Shown piece after piece: positions 6,985 through 13,525 of a stretch of DNA of 13,525 nucleotides; the stretch's first letter is position 1; every line of letters starts with the position of its first letter. The position numbers and the translations under genes are program-made. The notes beneath the pieces are model-generated. The model was not told the origin of the DNA and searched no databases. It saw only the letters and a program-made list of their open reading frames with translations. The stretch spans positions 1-13,525 of the forward strand of contig CAZQAA010000083.1 of assembly GCA_964591255.1 (NCBI GenBank), in the 5' to 3' direction. This stretch comes from CAZQAA01 sp964591255. Its GTDB lineage: Bacteria > Desulfobacterota > DSM-4660 > Desulfatiglandales > Desulfatiglandaceae.

Positions 6985-7230
6985 TTTGGTTGATTGACAG
7001 GCCCAATTGAAATATGGCTGGCTTAGGGGCAAAATGCACGGATTTTTAGTTGTCTTGCTTGAACGGTTAAATTTTTGCGCTTTTAGGTTAAAAGACATTG
7101 ATTCCTATTTCAGATGTTTTTCTGTATCTGTGTACCGGTCCCTCTTCATATCAGCATTATTTGTATAAGGTCTAAATCTTTGCCTAAGAGCAAGCAATCG
7201 TATGATATTCTGAGTGGGGCAATAAGAGAA

Positions 7231-8760
7231 ATGTCTATAAACAAGCCCATAACCTCCAAAGACTATCCAAAGAAACCGGTTGTAGTTGACAATCTGTCTG
7301 TAAAATTCATGAAACAGTCAAGGTTTATCCCATTGGAAGCTAAAGACAGTTTGCTCAGGATTGCCATGGCCGATCCTGGGGATTTTTACACAATTGATGC
7401 CTTGAGAATGGCATATGGGACTGAGGTGGAAGTATATAGAGGAAAGGAGGATGATATTTTAGAGGCTATCGAGAGACTGTATGGTGTTGGAAGCCAGTCA
7501 ATGGAGATGATTATCGAGGAGGCGGATAAGGATGTTTACGACATAACCCGTCCAGGAGGAGAAGAAGATATTGAGCACCTGAGAGACATGGCCTCCGAAG
7601 CACCTATTATAAGATTGGTTAACCGGTTGATATTGGATGCTGTGGAACTCAAGGCCAGCGATATCCATCTTGAGCCATTTGAAAACGAATTCAAGGTCAG
7701 GTATCGGATAGACGGTATCCTTCATGATATAGAATCTCCTCCTTATCGTCTTCAGGCGGCAATCATTTCCAGGGTCAAGATAATGGCAAAGTTGGATATT
7801 GCGGAAAGGCGTCTTCCCCAGGATGGCAGAATTAAACTGAAAGTAGGTGAAAAAGAGATCGACTTCAGGATATCAACCATTCCTACCCTGTTTGGGGAGA
7901 GCGTGGTCATGCGTGTGCTGGACAGGGATACGCTTATCCTTGATCTTGAAAAGTTGGGTTTTCCCCAAGAGATTCTTTCCAGATATCTTGATTTGATATC
8001 ACAGCCATATGGGATGATCTTGGTTACAGGTCCCACCGGAAGTGGTAAAACATCTACTCTTTACACAACCCTTGCCAAGATAAACACTCCCGAGAAAAAG
8101 ATTATTACCCTTGAAGATCCGATTGAGTACCAATTGAGAGGTGTTAATCAGATCCAGGTTAATCCCAAAATCGGCATGACCTTCGCGAATGGACTGCGCT
8201 CTATTGTGAGGCAGGACCCTGATGTTATTCTTGTGGGAGAGATAAGGGACAGGGAGACTGCCGAGATTGCCATCCAGTCGGCCCTTACAGGTCATCTCCT
8301 TTTCAGCACACTGCACACTAACGACGCGCCCGGCGCTGTTACACGGCTCCTTGAAATAGGAGTAGAGAGCTTCCTGCTTAGTTCTACGCTGCTGGGTGTG
8401 CTGGCCCAGCGTCTTGTAAGGGTTATATGCACCGGGTGCAAGGAAGAGATCCGTCCAGATGAAAGACTCCTGAATGCCATGGGTCTGAGCAATGATGAAG
8501 CCGCTGACCTACATTTTTTTGCAGGAAAAGGATGTGAAGAGTGTCGGTATACCGGTTATAAGGGCAGAATCGGAATATTCGAGTACCTGCCCATGGATTC
8601 GGAAGTAAAGGCCGAGATAATGAAGGGTTCCTCCACCGAGGCGATCAGGGAGGCAGGTATAGACAAGGGAATGATCACACTGCGCCAGGACGGTTGGTTC
8701 AAAGTCCTGCGGGGGATTACAACAATCTCTGAGGTTTTAAGAGTAACTGTTGAGAAGTGA
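7231..8760 (+). CDS. gspE: Type II secretion ATPase GspE
   Basis: This 509-residue cytoplasmic ATPase powers pseudopilus assembly. The N-terminal domain (about 1-100, with IPLEAKDSLLRIAMADP) should bind GspL. The ATPase core has Walker A GPTGSGKTS at 267-275, the Asp box ITLEDPIEY, Walker B DPDVILVGEIRD at 329-340 and the His box LTGHLLFSTLHTND. The zinc-binding cysteines C400, C403, C435 and C438 mark the GspE/PilB branch. The open frame extends to 7114, but the ATG at 7231 is preferred: AAGAGAA precedes it, and the extra upstream residues (MFFCICVPVPLH) do not look like GspE. It is the first gsp gene here, 246 bases after the epimerase, with no clear promoter or terminator between. The next gene starts one base after its stop. 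Confidence 0.95.
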   Translation: MSINKPITSKDYPKKPVVVDNLSVKFMKQSRFIPLEAKDSLLRIAMADPGDFYTIDALRMAYGTEVEVYRGKEDDILEAIERLYGVGSQSMEMIIEEADKDVYDITRPGGEEDIEHLRDMASEAPIIRLVNRLILDAVELKASDIHLEPFENEFKVRYRIDGILHDIESPPYRLQAAIISRVKIMAKLDIAERRLPQDGRIKLKVGEKEIDFRISTIPTLFGESVVMRVLDRDTLILDLEKLGFPQEILSRYLDLISQPYGMILVTGPTGSGKTSTLYTTLAKINTPEKKIITLEDPIEYQLRGVNQIQVNPKIGMTFANGLRSIVRQDPDVILVGEIRDRETAEIAIQSALTGHLLFSTLHTNDAPGAVTRLLEIGVESFLLSSTLLGVLAQRLVRVICTGCKEEIRPDERLLNAMGLSNDEAADLHFFAGKGCEECRYTGYKGRIGIFEYLPMDSEVKAEIMKGSSTEAIREAGIDKGMITLRQDGWFKVLRGITTISEVLRVTVEK

Positions 8761-8761
8761 G

Positions 8762-9997
8762 ATGCCTCTATATTCATATAAGGCAGCAGACTCGTCAGGA
8801 AAGATCATTAAGGGGACCATGGAGGCGCCGCAGGAATCTGCTGTTGTAAGCCGTATTCAGGACATGGGGTGCATTCCCATAAGGATCGTACCGGCGGCGG
8901 AAGGTGGAAGATTCTCCGGGATTTTGTCCAAAAGTTTGCCTCATCTCTTTTCATTATTCAACAGGCCGTCTATCAAAGATGTCATGCACTTTACCCAGGA
9001 CCTTTCTGTCTTATTGGAAGCGGGCTTGCCTATGGACAAGGCATTGTCTGTTCTTATAGATGTGGCTGAAAAGGAGACCTTTAGAGATGTCATTCACGAT
9101 GTATTGAAAGATGTCCAGGGAGGAAGTGGTCTTTCGGATGCGTTGTCTAAACACCCTAAGGTGTTTTCTACCTTTTATACCAATATGGTCCGGGCAGGGG
9201 AGGCCGGTGGTGTCTTGGAATCCGTCCTGGGGAGACTGGCCTCCTTTATGGAGAGTTCCCAGGAACTCAGGGACTACATAAAGTCCGCCATGGTCTATCC
9301 TCTGTTTCTTGTCTTCGTGGGTGGCGCCTCCATTATCATTATGTTAACCTTCGTGCTTCCAAAGTTTTCCATCATCTTTTCAGATATGGGACAGGCCATA
9401 CCTGCCTCTACCAGGATACTGCTTGGGTTGAGCGATTTTCTAAGGAGATACTGGTGGATTATCGTACTTTTTTTGGTGGTTGTGTGGGTCCTGGTGAAAA
9501 GGCACACAAATACGCCGGAAGGTCGATTTAAACTGGATCGGTACAAGATAACACTCCCCATAATAGGCGATCTGGTAAAAATGATAGAGGTGGCCAGGTT
9601 TTCGCGTACGCTGGGGACACTGACGAAAAGTGGTGTGCCTATCCTCCAGGCAATAAATCTGGTAAAGGATATAATAGGTAACTCGGTGATAGTGAATACG
9701 TTGATGAAGGTCTATGAGAGGGTGAAGGAGGGTGACAGGCTGTCAAAACCCTTAAGTGAATCCGGAATTTTTCCGTCTCTTGCAGTTCAGATGATCGCTG
9801 TGGGTGAGGAGACCGGACGGTTGGACGACATGCTTCTGAGAGTGGCGGAAAATTATGAGAAAGTGGTGAGAAATATGGTGAAGAGATTGATCAGCTTTCT
9901 TGAGCCCGCAATGATATTATTTATGGGGCTTGTGGTTGGATTCATTGTTGTATCCATGTTGATGGCTGTGTTCAGTATGAATGAATTACCGTTTTAA
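8762..9997 (+). CDS. gspF: Type II secretion inner-membrane platform protein GspF
   Basis: This 411-residue polytopic inner-membrane protein is the core of the assembly platform on which GspE acts. It begins MPLYSYKAADSSGK, the usual GspF N-terminus, and contains two T2SSF repeats: one with FTQDLSVLLEAGLPMDKAL, the second with FSRTLGTLTKSGVPILQAI. Membrane segments are at roughly 168-195 (MVYPLFLVFVGGASIIIML), 220-240 (WWIIVLFLVVVWVLV) and near the C-terminus (ILFMGLVVGFIVVSMLMAVF). The ATG at 8762 lies one base after the gspE stop; a TTG at 8750 is in frame but less likely. gspG follows after a gap of 23 bases. Confidence 0.95.
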   Translation: MPLYSYKAADSSGKIIKGTMEAPQESAVVSRIQDMGCIPIRIVPAAEGGRFSGILSKSLPHLFSLFNRPSIKDVMHFTQDLSVLLEAGLPMDKALSVLIDVAEKETFRDVIHDVLKDVQGGSGLSDALSKHPKVFSTFYTNMVRAGEAGGVLESVLGRLASFMESSQELRDYIKSAMVYPLFLVFVGGASIIIMLTFVLPKFSIIFSDMGQAIPASTRILLGLSDFLRRYWWIIVLFLVVVWVLVKRHTNTPEGRFKLDRYKITLPIIGDLVKMIEVARFSRTLGTLTKSGVPILQAINLVKDIIGNSVIVNTLMKVYERVKEGDRLSKPLSESGIFPSLAVQMIAVGEETGRLDDMLLRVAENYEKVVRNMVKRLISFLEPAMILFMGLVVGFIVVSMLMAVFSMNELPF

Positions 9998-10020
9998 GAT
10001 ATTGATGGAGAGGGGTGTTG

Positions 10021-10455
10021 ATGATGAAAAGATTATTTGGAAACACGGGATTTACCCTGGTTGAGCTGTTAATCGTTATGATCATATTGGGACTTTTGGC
10101 GGCTCTTGTGGGCCCCAGGATGTTCGGAAAGGTGGGCAAATCCAAGCAAAAGGCCGCCAAGGCCCAAATCTCCCTTTTTGAAACGGCATTGGATACCTAC
10201 AGGCTTGATGTGGGAAAATATCCTACTACGGATCAGGGGCTTAAGGCATTAAGGGTTAAACCTGAAGGTTTGAATAACTGGGATGGGCCCTATCTTCCGA
10301 AAGATGTTCCATTAGATCCCTGGGGGCATCCTTATGATTACAGATGTCCGGGTGAACACGGCGATTATGATATTATTTCTTATGGTGCTGACTGGAAGCC
10401 GGGGGGAGAAGGTGAGGATGCCGACATAGTAAACTGGAAAGGCATCGGGAAATGA
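10021..10455 (+). CDS. gspG: Major pseudopilin GspG
   Basis: This 144-residue subunit builds the T2SS pseudopilus. The short leader ends in G10, and the prepilin peptidase site is G/FTLVE with Glu at mature position 5, followed by a hydrophobic helix (LLIVMIILGLLAALVGP). The C-terminal part (PTTDQGLKAL, GPYLPKDVPLDPWGHPYDY, then YGADWKPGGEGEDADIVNW) is diagnostic of GspG rather than type IV pilin and holds the acidic calcium-site region. The ATG at 10021 is chosen because GGAGAGG precedes it by about 7 bases; GTG 10015 and TTG 10018 are in frame but lie too close to that site. It overlaps gspH by 4 bases. The prepilin peptidase gene is not in the window. Confidence 0.96.
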   Translation: MMKRLFGNTGFTLVELLIVMIILGLLAALVGPRMFGKVGKSKQKAAKAQISLFETALDTYRLDVGKYPTTDQGLKALRVKPEGLNNWDGPYLPKDVPLDPWGHPYDYRCPGEHGDYDIISYGADWKPGGEGEDADIVNWKGIGK

Positions 10456-10973
10456 CACGGGGGTTTACACTCCTTGAACTCCTTGTAGTGCTGATTATCG
10501 TGGGTCTCGTTTCTGCCCTTGTTGCACCAAGGCTGACAGGCCCCATGGCGAATCTGAACCTCAAGACAACAGCCAAAAATGTGTGTGCCACATTGAGATA
10601 TGCCAGAAACCGTGCTGCATCAGAGAAGGTGGCCTGTACGACGATTTTCGATTTTGAGGATCATCGTCTGTTAGTCGAAACCGGCGATATGAAGGATACA
10701 GAAGGTGATATGGGAGACAGTATGCCGGTGGATGAAGGCGACAGGCATGTTGATTTTAAGGTATATGATTTTCCGGACGGAATTAATCTTGAATATGCTG
10801 TAATTTCCGGTGAGAAAATCGATTCCGGCCGGTTTGAGGTGGTTTTTTTGCCGAACGGGAGCAGTACCGGAGGTAAGATTGTGCTGTCCAATGATCGTGG
10901 CCGGCGATTCGATATTAATGTGGATTTTATTACCGGTGCAGTGGATCTGGCCGCTATGGAAGGGACAAGTTGA
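10452..10973 (+). CDS. gspH: Minor pseudopilin GspH
   Basis: A 173-residue prepilin-like protein with a very short leader: MTRG, then FTLLE with Glu5, then a hydrophobic helix (LLVVLIIVGLVSALVAPRL). The rest is a beta-rich domain rich in Asp and Gly (GDMKDTEGDMGDSMPVDEGD), ending GRRFDINVDFITGAVDL. The conserved NVCATLRYARNRAASE segment after the helix and the position between gspG and gspI support GspH. It overlaps gspG (ATGA) and its TGA overlaps the gspI start, so its translation is coupled on both sides. GspH is thought to link the tip complex to the GspG filament. Confidence 0.88.
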   Translation: MTRGFTLLELLVVLIIVGLVSALVAPRLTGPMANLNLKTTAKNVCATLRYARNRAASEKVACTTIFDFEDHRLLVETGDMKDTEGDMGDSMPVDEGDRHVDFKVYDFPDGINLEYAVISGEKIDSGRFEVVFLPNGSSTGGKIVLSNDRGRRFDINVDFITGAVDLAAMEGTS

Positions 10974-11377
10974 TGAGATCTGATATCGACACTGCAGGTT
11001 TTACGCTTATCGAATCTCTGGTAGCCGTCATGATCCTCGCTATTTGTATAGTCGTGATAATGCAACTTTTTTCAGGTGGGCTTAAATCTAGCATGATATC
11101 AGATGAGTATACCCAGGCGGCATTTCATGCACAGGAAAAGATGGAGGAAATTCTTGTTCTGGACAAGTTTTCCCAGGGTGAATGGGAGGGTGAGTTTGGT
11201 GACGGTTATATATGGAAATCAGAGATTGTCCTGGTCGAGCCGGAAGAGGGTGAGGCAAAGTTGTCTTTTGATATGTTTGATATAAATGTGGATATCAGTT
11301 GGCGCAAGGGAAATCGTGAAAAACATTTTGAGATAAGTACGAGACAGCTTGGCGAAGAGATTAAAGATGAAACGTAA
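10973..11377 (+). CDS. gspI: Minor pseudopilin GspI
   Basis: This 134-residue protein has a leader ending AG, a prepilin cleavage site G/FTLIE and a hydrophobic helix (SLVAVMILAICIVVIMQLF), then a short acidic domain with AQEKMEEILVLDKF. The FTLIESLVAVMILA start and small size fit GspI, which nucleates the tip complex with GspJ and GspK. The ATG at 10973 overlaps the gspH stop (TGATG); a TTG at 10970 is in frame one codon earlier. gspI is followed by a 54-base gap, the largest within the pseudopilin genes. Confidence 0.9.
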   Translation: MRSDIDTAGFTLIESLVAVMILAICIVVIMQLFSGGLKSSMISDEYTQAAFHAQEKMEEILVLDKFSQGEWEGEFGDGYIWKSEIVLVEPEEGEAKLSFDMFDINVDISWRKGNREKHFEISTRQLGEEIKDET

Positions 11378-11431
11378 CTGGTTGGCTTTATCCAGAACGA
11401 ATAAACTATTACGATCAAACATGATTAGGCA

Positions 11432-12094
11432 ATGACTAAGGGTTTAAAGAGAGACACGGGCTTTACTCTGCTCGAGCTCATGATTTCCCTTACCATCGTG
11501 AGCCTTATCGTCTTGATTATTTTCGGATGTTTTAGGGTCGGGATAAGGGCGTGGGTGAAGGGTGAAGAGGATGTGGACGTCCGGCAGCGTCTGCGTATTG
11601 TCATGGAACTCATGAAACATCAGTTGGCATCTGCTTCTCTTTATGCCGTAACGAAGAGTAATGGAAAGGAAAAGGAAAGGGATCGATTCATGGGATTTAG
11701 GGGTAATGATAAATCTCTGGAGTTTGTTTCCCGTATTTCCTTGATACCTGGAAACGAATTAGGGCCAAGTTATGTAAAATATGTGGTGGAGCCAGAACCA
11801 GCAAAGGAGAGAGAATGCCTTAAGTTGTATGAAAAAAAGGTCGTTTTCATTAAACCGGGAGAGGATTTTAAGGGACCCCTTGAGAATGATTTTTTTACAA
11901 TTTTGTCCGGAGCAAGGGAAATAAAAATTGAATATTTAAAAGGTGTAACTGACGTGGCCTTTGAATGGCAGTCTGTATGGGACCCTGATATTGACAAGGG
12001 CCTGCCTTTAGCAGTCAGGATTACAGCAGATATTAAAGACGGAGAGGATAGGGCCCCTGTGTCCGTTTTGGCAAGGATATTGAATGAAGATTAA
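11432..12094 (+). CDS. gspJ: Minor pseudopilin GspJ
   Basis: A 220-residue prepilin-like protein. The leader MTKGLKRDTG is cut before FTLLE, with Glu5 and a hydrophobic helix (LMISLTIVSLIVLIIFGCF). The following RVGIRAWVKGEEDVDVRQRLRIVMELMKHQLA is the conserved GspJ region, and the C-terminal half has the strand pattern LPLAVRITADI shared by the family. GspJ forms the pseudopilus tip with GspI and GspK. The ribosome binding site is weak (TTAGG very close to the ATG), so this start relies mainly on the leader peptide it provides. Confidence 0.91.
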   Translation: MTKGLKRDTGFTLLELMISLTIVSLIVLIIFGCFRVGIRAWVKGEEDVDVRQRLRIVMELMKHQLASASLYAVTKSNGKEKERDRFMGFRGNDKSLEFVSRISLIPGNELGPSYVKYVVEPEPAKERECLKLYEKKVVFIKPGEDFKGPLENDFFTILSGAREIKIEYLKGVTDVAFEWQSVWDPDIDKGLPLAVRITADIKDGEDRAPVSVLARILNED

Positions 12095-12105
12095 GGAGAT
12101 GAACC

Positions 12106-13125
12106 GTGAAGGATATCCGAAATGCTGAAAATGGAATAGCCCTTCTGTTGGTCCTGTGGGTTTTGACGCTACTTACCGTGATTGTGGGAGAATTTTGTCA
12201 TGCAATGCGGAACGAAGTGAATATTACACGAAACTTTAAGGAGGAGATAGAGGCATATTATATCGCTTATGCCGGCCTTAATACGGCAATTACGGAAATA
12301 ATCAGGGGCAAGGTCACGGGAGGAAAGCGAAAATCCGACGAAGGGCAAGAGGGGGAGGCAGAGGAGATAAGATGGAGGATCAATGCGGAAATACCGCCCA
12401 TCCCTTTTGCTAATGGAAAATTCAAGGTGGAAATAGAAAACGAAAGCGGGAAGGTCAATTTAAACCGTGCCAATGTCCGGCTGTTAAAAATCATGTTAAA
12501 CGCCTTTGATCTTGAGGACAGAGAGAAGGATGTAATCGTCGATTCAATTATTGACTGGCGTGACAAAAACAATCTGCATCGTCTTAACGGAGCGGAGGAT
12601 GACTATTATCTTGCGCTTCCCGAACCATATGAATGTAAAGACGGGGATTTTGATTCTATAGATGAGCTGTTGCTTGTCAGGGGGGTCACTAAGGAGCTTT
12701 TTTACGGCGGACTGAGGGATATGGTCACTGTCTATCCAAAAAGATATGACAGGTATGGCAGAAAAAAAATCAAAACAAAGAAAAATTACAACAGCAACAG
12801 GATAAATCTTAACGCTGCCTCTCCCCAATTCCTTCTCAGCCTTCCGCAGATGACCGAAGAGCTGGTACATCAGATAGTTGAATACAGGGAGGAAGATGAT
12901 TTCAGGGCGTTAAGCGAGCTGATTCCTGTTGTGGGCACTGATATATATAGCGCAATTTCTCCCTATCTCACATTAAAGACAAATTCCTATTTCATGATAA
13001 AGAGCATGGGCATGGTTGAAGGGACCCGTACCCGGAGCGGATTGCAGGTCCTTATCCAGGTGGACCCTCTTTCAAAAAAAAGGTATCGAATTATCGAATG
13101 GATAGACAGTTGTAATGCCACTTAG
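12106..13125 (+). CDS. gspK: Pseudopilus tip protein GspK
   Basis: This 339-residue tip subunit has a leader MKDIRNAENG followed by IALLLVLWVLTLLTVIVGEF; mature position 5 is Leu, not Glu, as usual for GspK. Two helix-hairpin-helix-like modules follow: VNLNRANVRLLKIML near 124-138 and INLNAASPQFLLSLPQ near 234-249, separated by a domain with SIIDWRDKNNLHRLNGAEDDYY. The insert KVTGGKRKSDEGQEGEAEE after the first helix is low-complexity. The start is GTG, with AAGGAG 7 bases upstream, 11 bases after gspJ. The TAG stop is the TAG of the hairpin repeat (TTAGTGCCCATC). The last residues, SCNAT, run past the IIEW end typical of the family, so the repeat may have supplied a new stop. Confidence 0.93.
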   Translation: MKDIRNAENGIALLLVLWVLTLLTVIVGEFCHAMRNEVNITRNFKEEIEAYYIAYAGLNTAITEIIRGKVTGGKRKSDEGQEGEAEEIRWRINAEIPPIPFANGKFKVEIENESGKVNLNRANVRLLKIMLNAFDLEDREKDVIVDSIIDWRDKNNLHRLNGAEDDYYLALPEPYECKDGDFDSIDELLLVRGVTKELFYGGLRDMVTVYPKRYDRYGRKKIKTKKNYNSNRINLNAASPQFLLSLPQMTEELVHQIVEYREEDDFRALSELIPVVGTDIYSAISPYLTLKTNSYFMIKSMGMVEGTRTRSGLQVLIQVDPLSKKRYRIIEWIDSCNAT

Positions 13126-13175
13126 TGCCCATCCACAATTAGATTTTGGGCACAAGCGAGTTTCCAATCCAGAAA
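13122..13175 (+). repeat. Hairpin repeat, copy 2 (gspK stop to gspL leader)
   Basis: This is the direct-orientation match to 5167-5221. The core, 13122-13158, keeps the 12-base and 18-base identical blocks; the loop differs (CACAATT against TGCAAAC). GTGCCC (13125-13130) pairs with GGGCAC (13148-13153), with an inner ATC/GAT. The inner stem is shorter than in copy 1. It includes the gspK stop codon and ends 28 bases before the gspL start. Confidence 0.8.
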
Positions 13176-13203
13176 GACCACAGTATCACCATGGAGGCCG
13201 AAT

Positions 13204-13525
13204 TTGCTTTTTCAGACAAGTCTGGGTATTGATATAGGGACGGATCAAGTTTCGCTGGTATACCTGAAAAAAACATTCAGGGATATGACACTTGTGGATT
13301 ACGATACGCGTCCGATTGAAAAGGAAAAATCTGCAGAAGAGAAACTGAATACTGTCAAAGAGCATGTGAATGGGTTTATCTGGAAAAACCGGATTGTTTC
13401 CGCCGATATTTTTTTGGGTATACCGAGAGAGTTGTCCATCTTGAGGTTTGTTGATATGCCCCTGAGCGTCAAAGAGGGACTTGCATCTGCGCTGAACTAT
13501 GAGATGGAAAAGTATGTCCCTTTTT
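13204..13525 (+). CDS. gspL: GspL/PilM-like actin-fold assembly platform protein (partial, 3' end outside window)
   Basis: 107 complete codons are present before the window ends. The start is TTG at 13204, fixed by GGAGG (13193-13197) six bases upstream, and it gives MLFQTSLGIDIGTDQVSLVY. SLGIDIG is the phosphate-1 nucleotide loop of the actin-like fold shared by PilM and the cytoplasmic part of GspL. The later FLGIPRELSILRFVDMPLS and LNYEMEKYVPF fit the same family. An ATG at 13191 is in another frame and is soon stopped. Its position after gspK supports GspL, which ties GspE to the membrane platform; the membrane segment expected for GspL would lie outside the window, so a PilM-type protein is possible. 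Confidence 0.8.
   Translation, partial: MLFQTSLGIDIGTDQVSLVYLKKTFRDMTLVDYDTRPIEKEKSAEEKLNTVKEHVNGFIWKNRIVSADIFLGIPRELSILRFVDMPLSVKEGLASALNYEMEKYVPF

Noticed and set aside
7017..7036. Sigma-54 promoter upstream of gspE (TGGC...TGC)
   Set aside because: The GG to GC spacing is several bases too long for a -24/-12 promoter.
6487..7098. 203-codon minus-strand open frame
   Set aside because: It lies antisense to the epimerase, whose motifs are complete, and shows no family features of its own.
7114..7230. Upstream ATG for gspE (MFFCICVPVPLH...)
   Set aside because: No ribosome binding site is seen and the residues do not resemble a GspE N-terminus; 7231 is better supported.
5167..13158. CRISPR array
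   Set aside because: Only two repeat units 8 kb apart, inside and next to genes, with no spacers or cas genes.

Overview
The window looks like a chromosomal segment from an anaerobic Gram-negative bacterium, most likely a Desulfobacterota (former Deltaproteobacteria) sulfate reducer or syntroph. This is inferred from gene content: a class 1B dihydroorotate dehydrogenase with its PyrK subunit, an LDH-like malate dehydrogenase, a fused AccA-AccD carboxyltransferase and a type II secretion (T2SS) cluster. No rRNA or other phylogenetic marker is present, so the assignment is tentative.

Layout. (1) Positions 1-2016, plus strand: the last 28 codons of an unidentified gene, then a 612-residue fused carboxyltransferase (AccA-like half followed by a zinc-ribbon AccD-like half). 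(2) Positions 2024-4945, minus strand: a compact operon read pyrK-pyrD-mdh-small conserved ORF, with overlapping or near-overlapping junctions. It ends tail-to-tail with the carboxyltransferase. (3) Positions 4946-5263: a divergent intergenic region holding a hairpin-forming repeat. (4) Positions 5264-6984, plus strand: a NusG/RfaH-type specialised antiterminator, then a leader with an ops-like element (GCGGTAGCG), then an NAD-dependent sugar-nucleotide epimerase/dehydratase. (5) Positions 7231-13525, plus strand: T2SS genes gspE-F-G-H-I-J-K and the start of a gspL/pilM-like gene that runs off the window. Several junctions overlap, which indicates coupled translation. A second copy of the hairpin repeat lies between gspK and gspL.

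How it may work together. PyrK and PyrD form the NAD-linked dihydroorotate dehydrogenase of pyrimidine synthesis, and Mdh supplies a central-carbon NAD reaction. GspE and GspF are the T2SS ATPase and membrane platform. GspG is the major pseudopilin, GspH-K are minor or tip pseudopilins, and GspL links the ATPase to the platform. The most interesting arrangement is the specialised NusG paralogue followed at once by an ops-like sequence in the leader of a co-directional set of genes over 7 kb long. This suggests RfaH-style processive antitermination of an epimerase plus T2SS transcription unit, which is an inference from sequence and needs testing. The whole block is bracketed by two directly oriented copies of the 37-nt hairpin repeat.
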